The translations under genes were made by a program, and so were the position numbers. Source: Azospirillum sp. B4 (GTDB taxonomy: Bacteria; Pseudomonadota; Alphaproteobacteria; Azospirillales; Azospirillaceae). Taken from it: a DNA stretch of 42,882 bases. Below the pieces are notes generated by a model. It was given only the letters and a program-made list of their open reading frames with translations. It was not told where the DNA came from and made no database searches. This document shows, in pieces, positions 1 through 8,422 of the stretch (position 1 is the first letter of the stretch; each line of letters begins with the position of its first letter). The stretch lies in assembly GCF_000333275.1 (NCBI RefSeq), contig NZ_BACU01000031.1, positions 1 through 42,882 of the forward strand. Reading direction: 5' to 3'.

Positions 1-63
1 AGGAAAAAGCGGCTTGCACATAACGGATACTCTAAGTGCTCAAGGTCGCCGCAGGGCCGCAAC

Positions 64-140
64 CAGCGGCATGGGATTGCCTCATGCCGCTGTCGCACGC
101 GACCCCTCGTTCACATGAAAGGGGGCCGCCCCGCGATTGA
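64..140 (+). repeat. Dispersed intergenic element, copy 1 (internally deleted)
   Basis: It begins with the hairpin CAGCGGCATG...CATGCCGCTG and GCACGCGAC found in other copies, then jumps to the terminal block resembling GGCCGCCCGGCGATTGA. The middle stems seen in copies at 33338 and 40389 are missing. It ends 4 bp from the pgk stop codon, with pgk on the opposite strand. Confidence 0.7.
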
Positions 141-143
141 AGC

Positions 144-1334
144 TTACGCTTCCAGCGCCTTCACGCCCGGCAGCTCCTTGCCTTCCAGCCATTCCAGGAA
201 GGCGCCGCCGGCGGTGGAGATGTAGCTGAAGGCATCGGCCACGCCGGCGTGCTCCAGGGCCGCGACGGTGTCGCCGCCGCCGGCCACGGACAGGACGCTG
301 CCGGCCTTGGTCAGGTCGGCCACGATCTTGGCCACGGCGTTGGTGGCGGTGTCGAACGGCTCGATCTCGAAGGCGCCCATGGGGCCGTTCCACACCACCG
401 TCTTGGCGGTGGCGAGTTTCTCACCGTAGTAGGCGACGGTGGCGGGGCCTGCGTCCAGGATCATCTCATCCGCCGCGATGTCGCCGGGGGCGGCGATGCG
501 GTTGGCGGCATGGGCCTTGAATTCCTTGGCCACGGCCCCGTCCTTGGGCAGCAGGATCTGGCAGCCGCCGGCTTCGGCCTTGGCCAGGATGGCGCGCGCC
601 TGGTCGGCCATGTCCTTCTCCGCCAGCGAGGCGCCGACGTCCACGCCCTGGGCGTAGAGGAAGGTGTTGGCCATGCCGCCGCCCAGCGCCAGGATGTCGA
701 CCTTGCCCACCAGGTTCAGCAGCAGGTCCAGCTTGGTGCTGATCTTGGCGCCGCCGACCACGGCGGCCACCGGCCGCTGCGGCTGGCCCAGGGCCTTGGA
801 CAGGGCCACCAGTTCCGCCTGCATTAGGCGGCCGGCCGCCGCCGGCAACAGGCGGGCCAGCGCCTCGGTCGAGGCATGGGCGCGGTGGGCGGCGGAGAAG
901 GCGTCGTTGACGTAAAGGTCGCCCAGCTTGGCCAGCTCGGCGGCGAAGGCGGCGTCGTTCTTTTCCTCACCGGCGTGGAAGCGCAGGTTCTCCAGCACCA
1001 GCACGTGGCCCTTTTCCAGGGCGCGGATGGCGTCCTGCGCCGGCTTGCCGATGCAGTCGCTGGCGAAGGCCACCGGCGCGCCCAGGGCGTCCGACAGGGC
1101 CGGCACCACCTGGCGCAGGGAGTTCTTCTCATCCGGGCCGTTCTTGGGCCGGCCGAAATGCGACAGCACGACGACCTTGGCGCCCTGGGACGCCAGTTCC
1201 TTCAAGGTGGGGACCAGACGGACCAGGCGGGTGGCGTCCGTCACCTTGCCGTCCTGGACGGGGACGTTGAGGTCGGCGCGGACCAGCACGGTGCGGTTGG
1301 CGGGGGCGATATCGTCTAGGGTCTTGAAAGTCAT
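144..1334 (-). CDS. pgk: Phosphoglycerate kinase
   Basis: This is the cytosolic glycolytic/gluconeogenic enzyme that moves phosphate between 1,3-bisphosphoglycerate and ADP. The 396-residue length is normal for the bacterial family. Visible signatures are VRADLNVP (residues 18-25), the SHFGRP substrate loop, [22 protein letters not shown] and the C-terminal glycine-rich GGGDTVAA nucleotide loop. The ATG start gives the expected N-terminus with no extension. No other glycolytic gene lies in the window; in many alphaproteobacteria gap and fba flank pgk, so a partner may lie beyond base 1. A copy of the dispersed repeat abuts its 3' end. Confidence 0.97.
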   Translation of the reverse strand: MTFKTLDDIAPANRTVLVRADLNVPVQDGKVTDATRLVRLVPTLKELASQGAKVVVLSHFGRPKNGPDEKNSLRQVVPALSDALGAPVAFASDCIGKPAQDAIRALEKGHVLVLENLRFHAGEEKNDAAFAAELAKLGDLYVNDAFSAAHRAHASTEALARLLPAAAGRLMQAELVALSKALGQPQRPVAAVVGGAKISTKLDLLLNLVGKVDILALGGGMANTFLYAQGVDVGASLAEKDMADQARAILAKAEAGGCQILLPKDGAVAKEFKAHAANRIAAPGDIAADEMILDAGPATVAYYGEKLATAKTVVWNGPMGAFEIEPFDTATNAVAKIVADLTKAGSVLSVAGGGDTVAALEHAGVADAFSYISTAGGAFLEWLEGKELPGVKALEA

Positions 1335-1481
1335 GGCGTCGGTTCCCGGCCCATATCATCGTGGAATGCGAAGGACGGGGCCAAGGAAGCATAGGCGGGA
1401 CCCTGTTGCAACCGCACAAGGCGGCCCGCTACACCTCTCTGGCCGAAAGGCGGATGCGGGGCCGGATGGGGGTGCATTTCC

Positions 1482-2066
1482 GTGATCTACTACATCGCTT
1501 TCCTGATCGTCCTGGCGCTGCTCACGCTCGTGTTCGCGCGGCGCGGCGTGCTGGAAGGGCGGGTGCTGGCCGCCGGCCTGCTGGTCCTGCCCGGCGTGAC
1601 GGCCATGGAGGACTGGGCCGCCCGCGACCTGGGCGCCCTGGGCCTGTCCGGCGGTCATGTCGGCCCCGTCACCCTGCTGCTGATCCTGGGCGCCGGCGTG
1701 GAGGAGGCGGGGCGCTACCTGCTGCTGTCCTTGAGCCGGCGCGATACCCGGGCGGCGGTCAGTGCCGGCTATGCCTGGGCTGCCTGGGAACTGGGCGTGG
1801 CCGTGTGGGCGCTGGCGCGCGGCATGCTGCCGCTGTGCGCCGCCGGCGACGCCCACTGCCTCAGCCTGGGGTTCCCGCCGCTGCTGGCCCTGGGCACGGT
1901 GTTGGTGGCGCGCTCCGTCCCCAGCCTGCTGCACGTGGCCCTGTCGTTCGGCCAGTTGTGGGCGGTGCGGGCGACGTATCCCGCCGCCCGCGCGCTGTGG
2001 TTCACGCTGATGGTGGTGACGCACTTGGCCATAAACCTGGCGATCGTGCGCCACGGCCATTTGTGA
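1482..2066 (+). CDS. Polytopic membrane protein with CPBP/PrsW/YhfC-like protease motifs
   Basis: The protein has 194 residues and about five or six hydrophobic segments. Three clusters resemble intramembrane metalloprotease motifs: GAGVEEAGRYLL (E74-E75, R78), a Trp-Glu in the next helix (E103), a His in SVPSLLHVAL (H151) and THLAINLAIV (H181, N185). The order Glu-Glu, His, His/Asn is what CPBP, PrsW and YhfC families use to bind metal. Family assignment is inferred from motifs and overall similarity is uncertain. It starts with GTG, divergent from pgk with a 147-bp gap. Substrate and role are unknown. Confidence 0.72.
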   Translation: MIYYIAFLIVLALLTLVFARRGVLEGRVLAAGLLVLPGVTAMEDWAARDLGALGLSGGHVGPVTLLLILGAGVEEAGRYLLLSLSRRDTRAAVSAGYAWAAWELGVAVWALARGMLPLCAAGDAHCLSLGFPPLLALGTVLVARSVPSLLHVALSFGQLWAVRATYPAARALWFTLMVVTHLAINLAIVRHGHL

Positions 2067-2222
2067 CGGCGGCCACCTTTGACCAGCCGAACAATTGGCC
2101 GGCCCCGCCAAAGTTTAACCATTCACCATATTGTCGCCGCCCGGGGGGTCCTATAGCGTTGGGCTCATGGGCGTGCCCGGCCGCCGGCCCCGCGCCCCTG
2201 TCAAAGCCGGACCCCCGCCTTG

Positions 2223-3881
2223 ATGCCTGACCATCCGTCGCCGCCTCCTGCACCTTCCGCCGCCCCGGCGGAGGGAACGCCCGTCCCGTCCCCGGTGGAA
2301 GCCCCACAGGAGATTGAGCTTAAGTTGGCGGCGGATCCGAAGCACCTGGCGCGCCTGAAGGCGGCACCGGTGCTGGCCGGCCCGCGCGCCGCCACCAAGA
2401 CGCTGATCAACACCTACTTCGACACGCCCGAAGGGGAACTGGCCGCGCGGGGCGTCAGCCTGCGCCTGCGCCAGTCGGGCGCCAAGCTGCTGCAGACGTT
2501 GAAGGGGCCGTCCACGGCGCGCGGCATGGCCCTGTCCCGGTCGGAATGGGAAATCCCGGCCCCCGACGGCCATTTGGTGCCCCAGGCCTTCACCGACGAG
2601 GCCCAGGCCCTGCTGGCGGGGGTGGACCTGCGCCGGCTGGCGCCCGTGTTCAGCAATGAGGTCAAGCGCTGGACCCGCACCGTGCCCTTGGCGGCCGGCC
2701 TGGCGGTGGAGGTGGCGGTTGACCAGGGAGTCACCCGCAGCGCCGACGGGCGGGAGGAACCGATCGCGGAGCTGGAGCTGGAACTGGCCGCCGGCCAGGA
2801 CCGCCGCGTGCTTTACGACCTGGCGCTGGCGGTGCATCGCGCCGTGCCCCTGCGCCTGGAAATGCGCACCAAGGCGGACCGGGGCTATGCCCTGGCCAAG
2901 GGGGAGGTGGCGGAGCCCAAGGCGGTGAAGGCCGGCCCCCTGGAGTTCGGCGCCAACGACACGGTGGAAGCGGCGCTGGCCGGCGTGGTCCGCGCCTGCG
3001 TCCACCACATGGCCGCCAACGAGGCCGCGGTGCTGGCGGGTGACCCGTCCGGCGTCCACCAGCTGCGCGTGGCGGTGCGGCGCCTGCGCTCCGCCCTCAC
3101 CCTGTTCAAGGCCATCCTGCCGCCGGCGCAGAGCGCCGGTCTGAAGGTGGCGCTGAAGGGGCTGGCCGATGCCGTCGGCCCCGCCCGCGCCTGGGACGTG
3201 TTCCTGGAAGAGCTGCTGACGCCGGTGTCGGCGGCGATGCCGGAGCAGGAAAGCCTGGGCGCGCTGGCCGTGGCCGCCCAGGGCGCCCGGGGGCGGGGCC
3301 ATGCCGTCGCCCGCGCCACCGTGTCCGGCCCCGGCTATACCGAGCTGCTGCTGACCCTGGGGCGCTGGGTGGACGGGCGCTGCTGGCGTGACGACGCGCC
3401 GGCCGATCGCCTGGCCTGGCTGGGCCAGCCGCTGCCTCCCTTCGCCGACGCGGTGCTGACCCGCCTGCGCCACCGCGCCGCCAAGCGCGGCCGCCACTTC
3501 GCCCGCCTGGACGCCCCCGCCCGCCACGGCCTGCGCATCGCGCTGAAGAAGCTGCGCTATGGTGTGGACTTCTTCCGCTGCCTTTATCCGCAAAAGGGCG
3601 TGCGCCGCTATCTCGACCGGCTGTCCGCCTTGCAGGACGGGCTGGGCCACCTGAACGACGTCGCCACCATGGATGGCCTGATCCGCGACCTGCGCGCCGA
3701 TCTCGTGGGAGCCAAGGACACAACCCCCGCCGGCTGGGACATGGGCGCTGGCCTGGTGCTGGGCTGGCACGCCGCCCACATGGCGGTGGGGGAGGAGGCG
3801 CTCTGCCGCGCGGTGGAGGACTTCCTGGACGCCGATCCCTTCTGGGCGCCGGTCGACCACTGGCCGCACCCGCCCTCCTGA
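2223..3881 (+). CDS. CYTH-CHAD domain protein (inorganic triphosphatase-like)
   Basis: The N-terminal CYTH domain (about residues 28-230) carries the signature ExExK as E30-E32-K34 in EIELKL, followed by INTYFDTP and SLRLRQ, which line the phosphate tunnel of this family. The C-terminal CHAD domain (about 245-540) is helical and rich in conserved His and basic residues, for example VHQLRVAVRRLRS and HGLRIALKKLRYGVDFF, typical of polyphosphate-binding CHAD repeats. Characterised homologues such as E. coli YgiF hydrolyse inorganic triphosphate; CHAD domains bind polyphosphate. A proline-rich tail of about 28 residues precedes the CYTH domain. The ATG at 2223 follows a TTG codon; ATG is the likely start. 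Length is 552 residues. Confidence 0.9.
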   Translation: MPDHPSPPPAPSAAPAEGTPVPSPVEAPQEIELKLAADPKHLARLKAAPVLAGPRAATKTLINTYFDTPEGELAARGVSLRLRQSGAKLLQTLKGPSTARGMALSRSEWEIPAPDGHLVPQAFTDEAQALLAGVDLRRLAPVFSNEVKRWTRTVPLAAGLAVEVAVDQGVTRSADGREEPIAELELELAAGQDRRVLYDLALAVHRAVPLRLEMRTKADRGYALAKGEVAEPKAVKAGPLEFGANDTVEAALAGVVRACVHHMAANEAAVLAGDPSGVHQLRVAVRRLRSALTLFKAILPPAQSAGLKVALKGLADAVGPARAWDVFLEELLTPVSAAMPEQESLGALAVAAQGARGRGHAVARATVSGPGYTELLLTLGRWVDGRCWRDDAPADRLAWLGQPLPPFADAVLTRLRHRAAKRGRHFARLDAPARHGLRIALKKLRYGVDFFRCLYPQKGVRRYLDRLSALQDGLGHLNDVATMDGLIRDLRADLVGAKDTTPAGWDMGAGLVLGWHAAHMAVGEEALCRAVEDFLDADPFWAPVDHWPHPPS

Positions 3882-3943
3882 CCCCTAACCGCAGTCCCCC
3901 CTAACCGCAATTCCATGCCGCACGTTTAAGGAACCGGTACCTC

Positions 3944-4570
3944 ATGCTTTCCATCCTCGTGGCCAACATCAAGGGCGGCGTCGGCAAGACCACGGTCGCC
4001 ACCCACCTGGCCGCCGCCTTCGCCGCCGACGGCCGGCAGACCGTGCTGGCCGACGTCGACCGGCAGAAGTCCTCCCTGGGCTGGCTGGCCCGCCGGCCGG
4101 TGACGGCCCCGGTGATCGCCGCGCTGGACTGGACGAAGGAGATCGGCGGCGTGCCCAAGGGCGCCGACGTGCTGGTCATCGACGCCCCCGCCGCCCTGAA
4201 GGCGAAGGAGGTGGAGCAGTTGGTGGCCGAGGCCGACGTGGTGGTGCTGCCCCTGCTGCCCGGCGCCTTCGATGAGCAGGCGACAGAACGCTTCCTGAAG
4301 AAGCTGGATGAGCTGAAGCCCATCCGCAAAAGCCGCAAGGCCGTCGCGGTGGTGGGCAACCGCGTCCGCGCCCGTACCCGCGCCGCCGACCGGCTGGACA
4401 CCTTCCTGGGCACGGTGGGCCACCGCGTGGTGACCCGCCTGCGCGACAGCCAGGCCTATCCCGACGCGGCCGCCGCCGGCCTCAGCCTGTTCGACCAGAA
4501 GGCCAAGCGCCTGGCCGACCTGCGCCAGGACTGGGCCCCGCTGATCGCGTTCATCGAGGATCCGAGCTGA
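3944..4570 (+). CDS. ParA/MinD-type P-loop ATPase, orphan
   Basis: This 208-residue cytosolic protein has the deviant Walker A KGGVGKTT (residues 10-17), the switch I aspartates in LADVDRQKSS and the Walker B-like VLVIDAPAA. This is the compact ParA form without an N-terminal HTH. AAGG at 3927-3930 precedes the ATG. The gene follows the CYTH-CHAD gene by 62 bp on the same strand. No parB-like gene or centromere-like repeat array is next to it, so chromosome partitioning is not implied; orphan ParAs often position other cargo such as chemoreceptor arrays, carboxysomes or cell-pole proteins. The cargo here is unknown. Confidence 0.88.
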   Translation: MLSILVANIKGGVGKTTVATHLAAAFAADGRQTVLADVDRQKSSLGWLARRPVTAPVIAALDWTKEIGGVPKGADVLVIDAPAALKAKEVEQLVAEADVVVLPLLPGAFDEQATERFLKKLDELKPIRKSRKAVAVVGNRVRARTRAADRLDTFLGTVGHRVVTRLRDSQAYPDAAAAGLSLFDQKAKRLADLRQDWAPLIAFIEDPS

Positions 4571-4602
4571 GGCATGACCTCAGGGCCTTGGCTCAATGGA
4601 GC

Positions 4603-4701
4603 GTAGCGACCAGGACGCTCACCTAGTCCGCCGCAGGTTTCCGGGGAAGACCGGAAACCGAGGAAGCCAAGCCCCCGGATGGGGGCGCCCGGCGTTTGAG
4701 G
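4603..4701 (+). repeat. Dispersed intergenic element, copy 2
   Basis: It lies in the convergent gap between the ParA-like gene and the di-heme cytochrome gene. Matching stems are GGTTTCC...GGAAACC and GCCCCC-GGAT-GGGGGC, followed by the conserved end GCGCCCGGCGTTTGAGG. The 5' hairpin is degenerate. The element ends 12 bp from the stop codon of the opposite-strand cytochrome gene. Confidence 0.75.
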
Positions 4702-4712
4702 GCGTCCAAAAG

Positions 4713-6629
4713 CTAATACACACTCCGCCATAACTGGTCGGGTGTGGTCAGCATCTTCAGGAATTCCAGGATGGCCCACAGCTGGTCATCGGTGAGTTCG
4801 CTGCCGTCGGCGCGGCGATAGTCGTCATGGCCGCGGTTGCAGTTGCCGGGCAGGCGGGTGTCGTACGTCCAGGTGCCCGGCGTCCCCACGGCGCTGACAT
4901 GGCCCACCTGCACCGGGTCGAACTCGCGCCATCCCACGGCGAAGGCGGCCGGCCGGGCGGATGACTTCAGCACGCCCCACAGGGTGGGAACGGAACCATT
5001 GTGCAGGTAGGGGCCGGTGGCCCAGATGCCGAACAGCGGCCGCGCCTCATAGACCGGCGGCGTCTGGTCACCCGCCGCCCCGTCGCTGGTGACGCAGGAG
5101 GTCTTGTGCGCCGGTGGGCCGGCCGGCCGCACGGTCTTGAAGGCAGGGCCGGCGGCTTCCTCCACCGCGTTGACGGTGCCCGTCTTCTGGTCGATGGCCA
5201 ATTTGATCAGCTTCAGCGGCGTCAGCCCCAGGTTGGAATAGTCGTCGTGGTTCAGCTTCCCGCCCTTCTGGTTCAGCAGGCCGTCGACGATGCCGCCGAT
5301 GACACCGTTGGTCAGGACGCTGACAGCCGGCGCCTCCGCCGGCATGTCGCCCACCGTGACGGCGCCGTCATCGCCGAACAGCAAGGCGCGGGTGCCGTCC
5401 AGCGGGCCGGATTTCACCCAGCGCAGGGCGTTGCGGTACATGGTGGGGTCGGTGTCGGTCGGGCGTTGGTCCAGCACCGGCCACACCTCCTGGCTCAGCG
5501 CCGCCTTGGTCATGTGGTGGCAGTCGGCGCAGACCTCGTTGAACAGCTGGCGCCCATCCTCCGCCCGGCCGGCGTTCACCGGCCCGAAGACGGTGGAGGG
5601 CCAGGCGGGGGGCGCCAGCACGGTGATGGCCCATTCCAGCTTCATCAGGCCCGGCACGCTGATCGAGGTGTCGTAGAAGGGGATGTGGGGGAACAGCTTG
5701 GAGGCGAAGCGCCGCCGGTCGCCGGGGCAGGCGTTGCCGGCGATGTCCTTGCCGGCGACGCAGACGTTCAGCGCGCCGAACACGCCCAGCACCTCCCCCG
5801 TGTTGCGGGTCAGGGCCTTGATGTAGTTGCCGTTGGGGGCGGACATGTTCCACTGCACCGCGTCCTGCCGGTGGGCGTTCCACAGGAAGGGGTAGCTGAC
5901 CGGGGCATGGGCCGGCGCCACGTTGGACGGCACCTTGAAGTCCAGGCCGGTCAGTCGGTTGAAAATCATGCTGAAGGCGTCCAGCCGCGCCGGCCCCCAG
6001 GCCTGGCCATCCAGCGCCGCGCCGAAGAACTGGCCCCAGGCGGCGGCGAAGGCCGCCAGGCTGGTCTTCAGCGCCGCCCTGTCGCCGCCGACCCGGGCGG
6101 CGAAACGGTTGAACTTGGCCGGGTCGGACACCGTTTCGGCCAGCGCCGCCGACAGTTCCACCAGCATGCCCTGGAAGTCGGCGTCGGCCGGCCCGCCGTC
6201 CACCCGCAGCGCCGTGCCCTGGTAGGTGATCTGCCCGGTATGGCAGGCGGCGCAGGTCATGCCGATGTAGGTGGGGCCGGTGCCCCGGTCCAGCGCGAAA
6301 CCCACGGGCAGCCGCTCCGGGTTCTGCGCCGAGACCTCGTTGGGTAGATAGCCGAAACGGGCCAGCCGGTCGGCCAGGAACAGCTGGGTCGAGCCCGGCC
6401 GCTCCAGCGCCTTGAACCAGTTGTACGGCATCAGCTGCGAGCCCTGGCTGGTGGTGTAGAAGCCCTGGCGCACCGATTGCGGCCAGTTCTGGTCCAGCAG
6501 GCGCACCACGGCGGGTGCCGCCGGTGTTTCGGCCCGGCCCGGTCCAGCCAGCGAAAGGACGCTGACACCCAGGACGGCCGCCCCCGCGAGGGCGATCGGG
6601 GTCGCCCGCCGCACCATGGTCCCGCGCAT
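4713..6629 (-). CDS. Secreted di-heme c-type cytochrome, RoxA / 10S-dioxygenase-like
   Basis: The protein has 638 residues. A Sec signal peptide (basic start, hydrophobic core, cleavage near the Ala at about 33) sends it to the periplasm or outside. Two CXXCH haem motifs are visible, CAACH at 126-130 and CADCH at 367-371. The spacing of about 240 residues and the large size fit the MauG/RoxA-type di-haem superfamily better than classical cytochrome c peroxidases of about 330 residues. The early stretch FYTTSQGSQLMPYNWF fits the RoxA/RoxB rubber-oxygenase and Pseudomonas fatty-acid 10S-dioxygenase branch. By analogy it may insert O2 into an unsaturated hydrocarbon or fatty acid; the substrate is not visible. 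No maturation genes are nearby. Confidence 0.82.
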   Translation of the reverse strand: MRGTMVRRATPIALAGAAVLGVSVLSLAGPGRAETPAAPAVVRLLDQNWPQSVRQGFYTTSQGSQLMPYNWFKALERPGSTQLFLADRLARFGYLPNEVSAQNPERLPVGFALDRGTGPTYIGMTCAACHTGQITYQGTALRVDGGPADADFQGMLVELSAALAETVSDPAKFNRFAARVGGDRAALKTSLAAFAAAWGQFFGAALDGQAWGPARLDAFSMIFNRLTGLDFKVPSNVAPAHAPVSYPFLWNAHRQDAVQWNMSAPNGNYIKALTRNTGEVLGVFGALNVCVAGKDIAGNACPGDRRRFASKLFPHIPFYDTSISVPGLMKLEWAITVLAPPAWPSTVFGPVNAGRAEDGRQLFNEVCADCHHMTKAALSQEVWPVLDQRPTDTDPTMYRNALRWVKSGPLDGTRALLFGDDGAVTVGDMPAEAPAVSVLTNGVIGGIVDGLLNQKGGKLNHDDYSNLGLTPLKLIKLAIDQKTGTVNAVEEAAGPAFKTVRPAGPPAHKTSCVTSDGAAGDQTPPVYEARPLFGIWATGPYLHNGSVPTLWGVLKSSARPAAFAVGWREFDPVQVGHVSAVGTPGTWTYDTRLPGNCNRGHDDYRRADGSELTDDQLWAILEFLKMLTTPDQLWRSVY

Positions 6630-6740
6630 GACGTGATCCCCCCTATCCCCCCGCCCTGGCCAGGCGACTTACCCGCAAAATACACGTTAAGCGCGAAAAT
6701 ATCCAATTGTCGTGGCGTGCGGCCGTCAAGGGAGGGGCGC

Positions 6741-6767
6741 TGTGACACCCCGCCCTTTCCTGTGACA
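6741..6767. promoter_or_regulatory. Direct repeat TGTGACA x2, possible regulator site
   Basis: TGTGACA occurs at 6741-6747 and again at 6761-6767, exactly 20 bp apart, so on one DNA face. They lie in the 261-bp gap between the divergent cytochrome and dehydrogenase genes. The rest of the gap (6630-6890) holds an AT-richer stretch near 6675-6705 suitable for a promoter, but no clear -35/-10 pair. Confidence 0.3.
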
Positions 6768-6890
6768 TACGGGGCGGCAAACCGGGTGTGCCCTGGACTT
6801 GGGCGCCCATCCTTGCCAGAAAGGCGGCAAAGAGCCGGCGCTCGTGTCCGGTCGTTCACCAGCCAACTTCGGGAAAAAAAGGGGAGAAGC

Positions 6891-7652
6891 ATGCAGGTTC
6901 AAGGTGTTGCCGCCATCATCACCGGCGGTGGTTCGGGTCTGGGCGCCGCCACCGCCCGCCGCCTGGCGGCGGAGGGCGCCAAGGTCGCCCTGCTGGACGT
7001 CAACGTGGCCGCGGCCCAGGCCGTGGCCGCCGAGATCGGCGGGCTGGCGCTCAGCTGCGATGTGACCAGCGCCGACAGCGCCACCGCGGCCATCGCCGCC
7101 GCCCGTGAGGCGCATGGTGCGGCCCGGATCGCCGTCAATTGCGCCGGCGTCGCCACCGCCGGCCGCGTTCTGGGCCGTGAGGGCCCGCTGGATCTGAACG
7201 CCTTCCGCAAGGTCATCGAGATCAACCTGATCGGCACCTTCAACATCCTGCGCCTGGCCGCCGCCGACATGAGCACGCTGGACCCGCTGGAGGACAACGA
7301 GCGCGGCGTGATCATCAACACCGCCTCCGTCGCCGCCTTCGATGGCCAACTGGGCCAGGCGGCCTATGCCGCGTCCAAGGGCGGCGTGCACGCCATGGCC
7401 TTGCCCATCGCCCGCGAGCTGGCCCGGGTGGGCGTGCGCGTCATGACCATCGCCCCCGGCATCTTCTGGACCCCCATGGTCGCGGGCTTCACGCAGGAGG
7501 TGCAGGACAGCCTCGCGGCCTCCATCCCCTTCCCCAAGCGCCTGGGCAAGCCGGAGGAGTACGCCGACCTGGCCTTGGCCATCTGCCGCAACGTCATGCT
7601 GAACGCCGAAACCATCCGCCTGGACGGCGCGGTCAGGATGAACGCGAAGTAA
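6891..7652 (+). CDS. Short-chain dehydrogenase, 3-hydroxyacyl-CoA dehydrogenase type II-like
   Basis: This 253-residue classical SDR has the cofactor loop TGGGSGLG (11-18), D36 after the second strand (favouring NAD), NCAG (83-86) and the catalytic S146, Y159 and K163 (YAASK). The long middle segment and the ending EYADLALAICRN...IRLDGAVRMNAK match the HSD17B10 / type II 3-hydroxyacyl-CoA dehydrogenase branch, which oxidises short 3-hydroxyacyl-CoAs in fatty-acid or branched amino-acid breakdown. GGGGAG precedes the ATG. Longer reading in this frame upstream lacks family similarity. The gene stands alone, divergent from the di-heme cytochrome. Confidence 0.88.
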   Translation: MQVQGVAAIITGGGSGLGAATARRLAAEGAKVALLDVNVAAAQAVAAEIGGLALSCDVTSADSATAAIAAAREAHGAARIAVNCAGVATAGRVLGREGPLDLNAFRKVIEINLIGTFNILRLAAADMSTLDPLEDNERGVIINTASVAAFDGQLGQAAYAASKGGVHAMALPIARELARVGVRVMTIAPGIFWTPMVAGFTQEVQDSLAASIPFPKRLGKPEEYADLALAICRNVMLNAETIRLDGAVRMNAK

Positions 7653-7681
7653 GTTCCTGGAGAGGCTGGGGCTGTCGAGGT

Positions 7682-7705
7682 GCGGCGGGGCGTCAGCCCC
7701 GCCGC
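7682..7705. terminator. Hairpin between convergent dehydrogenase and GST genes
   Basis: A perfect 9-bp stem GCGGCGGGG / CCCCGCCGC with a 6-base loop overlaps the last codons of the GST gene. No strong T-run follows on either side, so it may act as a weak bidirectional terminator or mRNA 3'-end stabiliser. Confidence 0.5.
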
Positions 7706-8334
7706 TGGCCGAACGCCTCCAGCGCCCGTTCCATCTCCCGGGCCACGGGCGTCACCAGGGGGTGGCTGGCATAGGCGGTCCACAGGGCCGCCAGCGCCGG
7801 ACGCTTGGCCAGCAGGTCTTCCTGGCTGTAACGCGGCAGGAACCGTTCCAGGAAAAGCAGTGTGGGCGCCAGCGCGCAATCCGCCAGGCTGAGGGTCGTC
7901 GGTGCCGGCGCGGGCAAGGGGGTGCGGCTCACCACCGCTTCCAGCGCGTCCAATCCCCGGGTCAGCTTGTCCAGGCGCGCGGCGTTGATGGTGGAGTCGC
8001 CGGTCTGGGCCATGAGCGACAGCAGTGGCGGCAGGACGTAGAGGTCCAGCAGCCGCGCCACCGTGCGCTGGGCCGCCCGCGCCGCTGGCTGCGCCGGCAG
8101 CAGGGCGGGGTCGGGGAAGGCGTCCTCCAAAAATTCACAAATGACGGCGGACTCGATGACCACGGCGCCATCGGCGTCCAGCACCGGGGTCTTCCCCATG
8201 GGATTGAGGGCCAGGAACGCGGCCGATTTCTGGCCGCCGGGCGGGTCCACCAGGGGAATTTCCAATCCCTTGGCGCGGATCGCCAGCATCACGCGGGCGC
8301 TATAAGGGGACAGGGCGGCACCGTAGAGTTTCAT
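7693..8334 (-). CDS. Glutathione S-transferase family protein
   Basis: This 213-residue soluble protein has an N-terminal thioredoxin-like fold (MKLYGAALSPYSARVMLAIRA, with LNPMGKTPVL and the glutathione gamma-Glu site AVVIESAVICEFLE) and a helical C-terminal domain. The Ser-Pro-Tyr-Ser region near residue 9 supplies the likely catalytic serine. The start chosen at 8334 has AGGAGAAG just upstream, which decides against a start 12 codons earlier. It probably conjugates or reduces electrophiles with glutathione; the substrate is unknown. The gene is convergent with the dehydrogenase and divergent from the PAS_5 gene. Confidence 0.9.
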   Translation of the reverse strand: MKLYGAALSPYSARVMLAIRAKGLEIPLVDPPGGQKSAAFLALNPMGKTPVLDADGAVVIESAVICEFLEDAFPDPALLPAQPAARAAQRTVARLLDLYVLPPLLSLMAQTGDSTINAARLDKLTRGLDALEAVVSRTPLPAPAPTTLSLADCALAPTLLFLERFLPRYSQEDLLAKRPALAALWTAYASHPLVTPVAREMERALEAFGQRRG

Positions 8335-8422
8335 GGGCCTTCTCCTCTGACCGTAAAGGTGTACAGGCATGCCGGTCTTGCGGCTGGCGGTCGGTCGGTC
8401 CTGACGCTATGGTCGATGCATT

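Noticed and set aside
2151-3869. Long minus-strand open frame opposite the CYTH-CHAD gene
   Set aside because: It mirrors the coding gene in a GC-rich context, is His/Gln/Gly/Arg-rich low-complexity sequence and has no family motif or ribosome site.
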